DNA from: Rhodobacteraceae bacterium UBA1943
GTDB taxonomy: Bacteria > Pseudomonadota > Alphaproteobacteria > Rhodobacterales > Rhodobacteraceae
DNA: 34,199 nt
Direction of reading: 5' to 3'
Assembly (NCBI GenBank): GCA_002336845.1
Contig: DDEX01000024.1
Span: 1-34,199, forward strand
Below are positions 30,993 to 34,199 of the stretch, piece after piece. The stretch's first letter is position 1. Each line of letters opens with the position of its first letter. Both the position numbers and the translations under genes were made by a program. A model generated the notes under the pieces. That model was not told where the DNA came from. It did no database searches and saw only the letters and a program-made list of their open reading frames with translations.

Positions 30993-31029
30993 TGAAACAG
31001 CATTCAGCGCGTTGGCCAATGCTGTTTCA
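30993..31029. terminator. Perfect 12-base inverted repeat between convergent rsmB and VOC gene
   Basis: TGAAACAGCATT (30993-31004) and AATGCTGTTTCA (31018-31029) are exactly complementary around a 13-base loop. It starts 10 bases after the rsmB stop and ends 47 bases before the stop of the convergent VOC gene. Symmetric position suits a bidirectional terminator, although T-runs are short. Confidence 0.5.
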
Positions 31030-31076
31030 TCATGCGGCTGCAAAGGGTGGCCTGTGCGAAGCACGCACCCTATGGA

Positions 31077-31556
31077 TCAGCCGCGGCGGGCCGCATCAAT
31101 GGCGGCCACGTCGATCTTGCCCATGGTCATCATGGCGGTGAAGGCGCGTTTGGCCTCTTCACCGCCTGCCGCCATCGCCTCGGTCAGGGTGCGCGGCGTG
31201 ATTTGCCAGTTGAGGCCCCATTTGTCCTTGCACCAGCCGCAGGCGCTTTCCTGCCCGCCGTTGCCGGTGATGGCGTGCCAGTAACGGTCGGTCTCGGCCT
31301 GATCCTCGGTGGCGATCTGGAAGGAAAACGCCTCGGTCTGCGGAAAGGCCGGTCCGCCGTTCAGGCCAAGACAGGCGATGCCGCAGACGGTGAATTCCAC
31401 GGTCAGCACGTCACCGGCCTTGCCAGAGGGGTAATCACCCGGTGCGCGGCGGACGGCGATGACATGGCTGTCGGGGAAGGTTGCGGCGTAAAACCGGGCC
31501 GCAGCCTCTGCGTCCTTGTCGAACCACAGGCAGATGGTGTTTTTCGCAAGGGACAT
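31077..31556 (-). CDS. VOC-superfamily protein (PhnB / 3-demethylubiquinone-like)
   Basis: Single-domain vicinal-oxygen-chelate fold protein of 159 residues. ATG 31556 has AAAGG 8 bases upstream. It starts with ICLWFDKDAEAAARFYAATFPDS (8-30), the usual first strand and helix of the PhnB-like branch, continues with GDVLTVEFTVCGIACLGLNGG (48-68) and FSFQIATEDQAETDRYWHAIT (77-97), and has CGWCKDKWGLNWQITPR (106-122). Members are often annotated 3-demethylubiquinone-9 3-methyltransferase domain proteins without a proven reaction; a resistance or glyoxalase-like role is possible. It follows hutD on the minus strand after 141 bases with a stem-loop, so it may have its own promoter. Confidence 0.87.
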   Translation of the reverse strand: MSLAKNTICLWFDKDAEAAARFYAATFPDSHVIAVRRAPGDYPSGKAGDVLTVEFTVCGIACLGLNGGPAFPQTEAFSFQIATEDQAETDRYWHAITGNGGQESACGWCKDKWGLNWQITPRTLTEAMAAGGEEAKRAFTAMMTMGKIDVAAIDAARRG

Positions 31557-31579
31557 GGGCGTTGCCTTTCTTGTTGACG

Positions 31580-31616
31580 GGTGCCCCCTTCCCCACACCG
31601 GGGACAGGAGGGCACC
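31580..31616. repeat. Interrupted inverted repeat upstream of the VOC gene
   Basis: GGTGCCC (31580-31586) and GGGCACC (31610-31616) are perfect outer arms; CCCC (31591-31594) and GGGG (31600-31603) pair inside. It lies between the hutD stop and the VOC start on the minus strand and may end the mutL-rmuC-hutD transcript or act in the VOC leader. Confidence 0.4.
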
Positions 31617-31697
31617 AGTCGGGGATGGAACGACCTTGGCCACAGGGCGGGAGTCGCGCAAGCGATCTGGCTGGCGCAGGGCCATGGTCGGACGAAA

Positions 31698-32210
31698 TCA
31701 GCCGGCAGGAGACAGGCGCAGCAGGACGGCCAGCAAGGGCTCTTGCGGTGTGACGACCAGGGGCTGATCGGTCAGCGTCAGGGTATTGGCCTTTGCTGCG
31801 TAAACCGCCAGCAGGGTGTTCGCGGGCGGCGTCAGGGTTTGCGCCGTGGCGATCACCTGAACCTGCGGGCGGGGCAGGTGCCGGGCGGTCATGACGTTGA
31901 AATCGTCCGAAGGGGCGGTGACGCGGGTGGCGATGACTGGCACATCGCCGGGAAAAGCCACGGGGGCAAATGCGCGGGCGTGCAGCGCGATGCCATCGCC
32001 GGTCAGGTCAAAGCCAGGGCCTGTCAGGACGGTCAGGTTGCGCTCGATTTCGGGGAAGATCGAGAAGGGGCCGTTTTCCACGACCGAGGCGCGCGACAGG
32101 CGCCAGAGCATTCCTTTCGGCCCGTCGGCGCGGGCCAGTTCAATGGTCACGCCCTTGCCATTGGCCCAAGGCATCGTGCGGAAATCGGCGTCGGTGAGAT
32201 GGCGGATCAT
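31698..32210 (-). CDS. HutD/Ves-family protein
   Basis: Cupin-fold protein of the HutD/Ves family, 170 residues. Conserved stretches: MPWANGKGVTIELA (13-26), MLWRLSRASVVENGPFSIFPE (34-54), RNLTVLTGPGFDL (57-69), FNVMTAR (about 103-109) and the C-terminal strand pairs. HutD is associated with histidine use in some bacteria and Ves with cold response in E. coli; the biochemical role is not settled. No hut genes are adjacent. ATG 32210 overlaps the rmuC stop (ATGA), so it is translated with mutL-rmuC. Confidence 0.88.
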   Translation of the reverse strand: MIRHLTDADFRTMPWANGKGVTIELARADGPKGMLWRLSRASVVENGPFSIFPEIERNLTVLTGPGFDLTGDGIALHARAFAPVAFPGDVPVIATRVTAPSDDFNVMTARHLPRPQVQVIATAQTLTPPANTLLAVYAAKANTLTLTDQPLVVTPQEPLLAVLLRLSPAG

Positions 32211-33376
32211 TCGGCGGCCTGCGGTCCGACTTGTGGCCCGATCTGGGGTGCGGTTTCCGGGGCCAGTTCCTCGAAATCGAAGTTATCCAGACGGCGGGCG
32301 CGGCGGCTGGCGTTGTCCGACGAAATGCGGATTTCCTCCAGATCCTTGGCGGCCTGGCCGAAATGGCGGTCAAGGTTGCCAACCCGTTCACCCAGCCGGG
32401 TGACATCGGTGTAAAGGGCGGCGAGTTCCTTGCGGATGGCCCCCGCCTGTTCGCGCATCCGGGCATCCTTCAGCACAGCGCGCATGGTGTTCAGCGTGGC
32501 CATGCAGGTGGTGGGCGAGACGATCCAGACCCTTGCCGCAAAGCCCTCGCGCACCAGTTCGGGGAAATTGGCGTGCAGTTCGGCATAGACCGCTTCCGAA
32601 GGCAGGAACATCAGCGCGCCGTCCGCCGTCTCGCCCTCAAGGACATACTTCTCCGAAATAGCCCTGATATGGGCGCGCACTGCACCGCGCATCAGCGTTG
32701 CGGCCTCTTGCGCCATGCGGGGGCTGTCGGCGCGGCGGATGGCCTCATAGGCCTCCAGCGGGAATTTCGCGTCGATGACGATGGGGCCGGGCGGGTTCGG
32801 CAGGTGGACAAGGCAGTCGGCGCGCTTGCCGTTGGAAAGCGTGGCCTGCATCGTATAGGCGTCGGCGGGCAACGCCTTTTGCACGATGTCATGAAGCTGG
32901 ATTTCGCCAAAGGCACCGCGCGTCTGCTTGTTCGACAGGATGTCTTGCAGCGACAATACGTTGCCCGATAGTTTCTCGATCTTCTCCTGCGCCTTGTCGA
33001 TGGTCTCAAGCCGCTGCTGCAATTCGCCAAGGCTGCGGGCGGTGCGGGTCGAGGTGCCGTGCAGCGCCTCATTCATCTGGCGCTGCACCTCGGCAAGGCG
33101 GGTTTCCATCAGTTGCAGCATTGCCGACTGGCTGACCGCCTGATTTTCGCTGACATGGTGAAGGCCCCCTGCAAGACGTTCCTGCCCGTCCGACAGGCCC
33201 TGCACCCGGCTCGACAGCCAGCCGATTTCGCGCATCAAAGGGGCGGCTGCCTGCGCGCTGCGCCCGGCGGCGCGCAGGATGAGGAACAGTAGGATCAGAA
33301 CGGCAAGGGCGGCCCCGGCGAGGAGCAGAACCTCGGGCGCGTTCCACGGGTAGGTCTGGCCGAAAAGGGTGATCAT
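32207..33376 (-). CDS. rmuC: RmuC-family DNA recombination protein
   Basis: 389 residues. An N-terminal membrane helix (about 15-37, LLLAGAALAVLILLFLIL) is followed by a coiled-coil region (about 45-140, with MLQLMETRLAEVQRQMNEAL and LGELQQRLETIDKAQEKIEKLS) and the RmuC nuclease-like domain (about 142-370). The latter has LQDILSNKQTRGAFGEIQLHDIV, GKRADCLVHLPNPPGPIVIDAKFPLEAYEAI with the PD-(D/E)xK-like D and K, ALMFLPSEAVYAEL and VWIVSPTTCMATLNTMRAVLKD. In E. coli RmuC limits recombination at inverted repeats. ATG 33376 overlaps the mutL stop. Repair-linked position next to mutL agrees with the role. Confidence 0.93.
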   Translation of the reverse strand: MITLFGQTYPWNAPEVLLLAGAALAVLILLFLILRAAGRSAQAAAPLMREIGWLSSRVQGLSDGQERLAGGLHHVSENQAVSQSAMLQLMETRLAEVQRQMNEALHGTSTRTARSLGELQQRLETIDKAQEKIEKLSGNVLSLQDILSNKQTRGAFGEIQLHDIVQKALPADAYTMQATLSNGKRADCLVHLPNPPGPIVIDAKFPLEAYEAIRRADSPRMAQEAATLMRGAVRAHIRAISEKYVLEGETADGALMFLPSEAVYAELHANFPELVREGFAARVWIVSPTTCMATLNTMRAVLKDARMREQAGAIRKELAALYTDVTRLGERVGNLDRHFGQAAKDLEEIRISSDNASRRARRLDNFDFEELAPETAPQIGPQVGPQAAE

Positions 33377-34199
33377 CTGCGTCCGAACAGCCGTTCAATA
33401 TCGTGGAGTTTCAGTTCCACATAGGTGGGGCGGCCGTGGTTGCACTGGCCGGAATGGGGGGTGGCCTCCATCTCTCGTAACAGGGCGTTCATCTCCTCGG
33501 GGCGCATCTGGCGGCCCGAGCGGATGGAGCCGTGGCAGGCCATGCGCGACAGGATCGCCTCGATCTTCGCTTGCAACAGGTCGCTGCGGCCAAGGTCGGC
33601 CAATTCGTCCAGCACGTCGCGCAGCAGGGCGGCCGCGGGCACGGCGCCAAGGATGGCGGGGGTTTCGCGCACGGCAACCGCACTGCCGCCGAAGGGTTCG
33701 ACGGTCAGGCCAAGGTTGCGCAGCGCCTCGGCGTGGCCCAGCAGCAGCGCGGCGTCTGGCGGCGACAGTTCGACGATTTCCGGAATCAGCAGCGCCTGCG
33801 CCTTGATGCCGGTTTCGGCCATCTGGCGTTTCAGCCGTTCATAGACCAGGCGTTCGTGGGCGGCGTGCTGATCGACGATGACCATGCCGGTGGCGGTCTG
33901 GGCGATGATGTAATTCTCATGCACCTGCGCGCGGGCGGCGCCAAGGGGGGCATTGGTGTCGGCGAGGGGGGCAGGTTCGGCCCGCGCGGCGGGGGCCTCG
34001 GCAAAGCCGGGCATCGGGGGGTGGGGGGCCTGCCACTGCGTGGCGCGTGCGAAAGTTTGCTGCGTCGGGCGGTCCATCTGATAGACGCGCGGCGCAACGG
34101 GTTCGGGGCGCAGGGCGGCAAGGGTTGCGTCGGCCACTGTGGTGCTGGCGCGGTGGCCCGCACCGCTCAGGGCAGTGCGCAGGCCGGTGATGATCAGGC
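33373..34199 (-). CDS. mutL: DNA mismatch repair protein MutL, C-terminal part (cut by right edge)
   Basis: About 275 codons of the 3' end; the N-terminal ATPase lies outside the window. At the edge it reads LIITGLRTALSGAGHRAS, the end of the N-terminal domain, then a proline- and alanine-rich linker (about 34000-34130), then the C-terminal dimerisation domain from ALGAARAQVHENYIIAQT. Endonuclease motifs are present: DQHAAHERLVYE (33838-33880 region, the DQHA-x2-E-x4-E type), ACHGSIRSGR and QCNHGRPTYVEL, so this MutL is probably a nicking enzyme, as in most bacteria that lack MutH. The stop overlaps the rmuC start (ATGA). Confidence 0.94.
   Translation of the reverse strand, partial: LIITGLRTALSGAGHRASTTVADATLAALRPEPVAPRVYQMDRPTQQTFARATQWQAPHPPMPGFAEAPAARAEPAPLADTNAPLGAARAQVHENYIIAQTATGMVIVDQHAAHERLVYERLKRQMAETGIKAQALLIPEIVELSPPDAALLLGHAEALRNLGLTVEPFGGSAVAVRETPAILGAVPAAALLRDVLDELADLGRSDLLQAKIEAILSRMACHGSIRSGRQMRPEEMNALLREMEATPHSGQCNHGRPTYVELKLHDIERLFGRR

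Noticed and set aside
29670..31064. Minus-strand open frame of 464 codons over rsmB
   Set aside because: Antisense to a complete RsmB with both catalytic cysteines; no domain of its own.
1..34199. tRNA, rRNA, insertion sequence, prophage or attachment sites
   Set aside because: No T-loop/anticodon pattern, rRNA segment, transposase, integrase or flanking direct repeats were seen in either strand.

Overview
The window looks like chromosome from a high-GC alphaproteobacterium, most likely family Rhodobacteraceae. The support is the gene content and order: leuS-lptE-holA with a DUF3576 lipoprotein upstream, rbfA / phosphodiester glycosidase / truB next to divergent dapB, an SDHAF4-like 58-aa protein, a mutL-rmuC-hutD chain, and a small alphaproteobacterial-type porin. 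This is judged from protein families and motifs only; no database was searched. No tRNA, rRNA, insertion sequence, phage gene or CRISPR array was seen, and no gene-free stretch exceeds 300 bases.

Layout. 1-5303 (minus): GAF-domain gene, LysR regulator, then a polyamine-type ABC importer in the order ydcS-ydcT-ydcU-ydcV, with ydcV cut by the left edge. A perfect T-N11-A palindrome lies between the regulator and ydcS, and a GC-rich double-hairpin repeat lies between ydcS and ydcT. 5451-6809 (plus): ClC chloride transporter. 6782-11989 (minus): an unknown 117-aa protein, holA, lptE, leuS and a DUF3576 lipoprotein. 12247-13968 (plus): porin with a clear terminator, then a YggS-type PLP protein. 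14039-15124 (minus): ribA. 15291-15977 (plus): orphan OmpR-type response regulator. 16125-17345 (minus): MFS exporter, flanked by two related plus-strand intergenic elements that look like small RNAs. 17597-18811 (plus): xth and a frameshifted lipoprotein gene. 18818-22939 (minus): SGNH protein, SGNH/glycoside-hydrolase-like fusion and a family 2 glycosyltransferase, tightly coupled. 23051-26466 (plus): NIDO-RTX secreted protein, DedA-type membrane protein and a Wza-like polysaccharide export lipoprotein. 26463-28537 (minus): rbfA, phosphodiester glycosidase, truB. 28634-30983: dapB (plus), SDHAF4-like (minus), rsmB (plus). 31077-34199 (minus): mutL (cut by the right edge), rmuC, hutD, VOC protein.

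Most of the window is housekeeping: translation (leuS, truB, rbfA, rsmB), DNA replication and repair (holA, xth, mutL, rmuC), envelope (lptE, porin) and metabolism (dapB, ribA, yggS). The parts most worth follow-up are (1) the pair of intergenic elements sharing an exact 20-nt core with an anti-Shine-Dalgarno CCTCCC and each ending in an intrinsic terminator, which are probably paralogous trans-acting sRNAs, and (2) the 18.8-26.5 kb block, where tandem SGNH paralogues (one fused to a TIM-barrel-like hydrolase), a glycosyltransferase, an RTX protein and a polysaccharide exporter suggest a surface-polysaccharide or matrix module. That second reading is inference from proximity.
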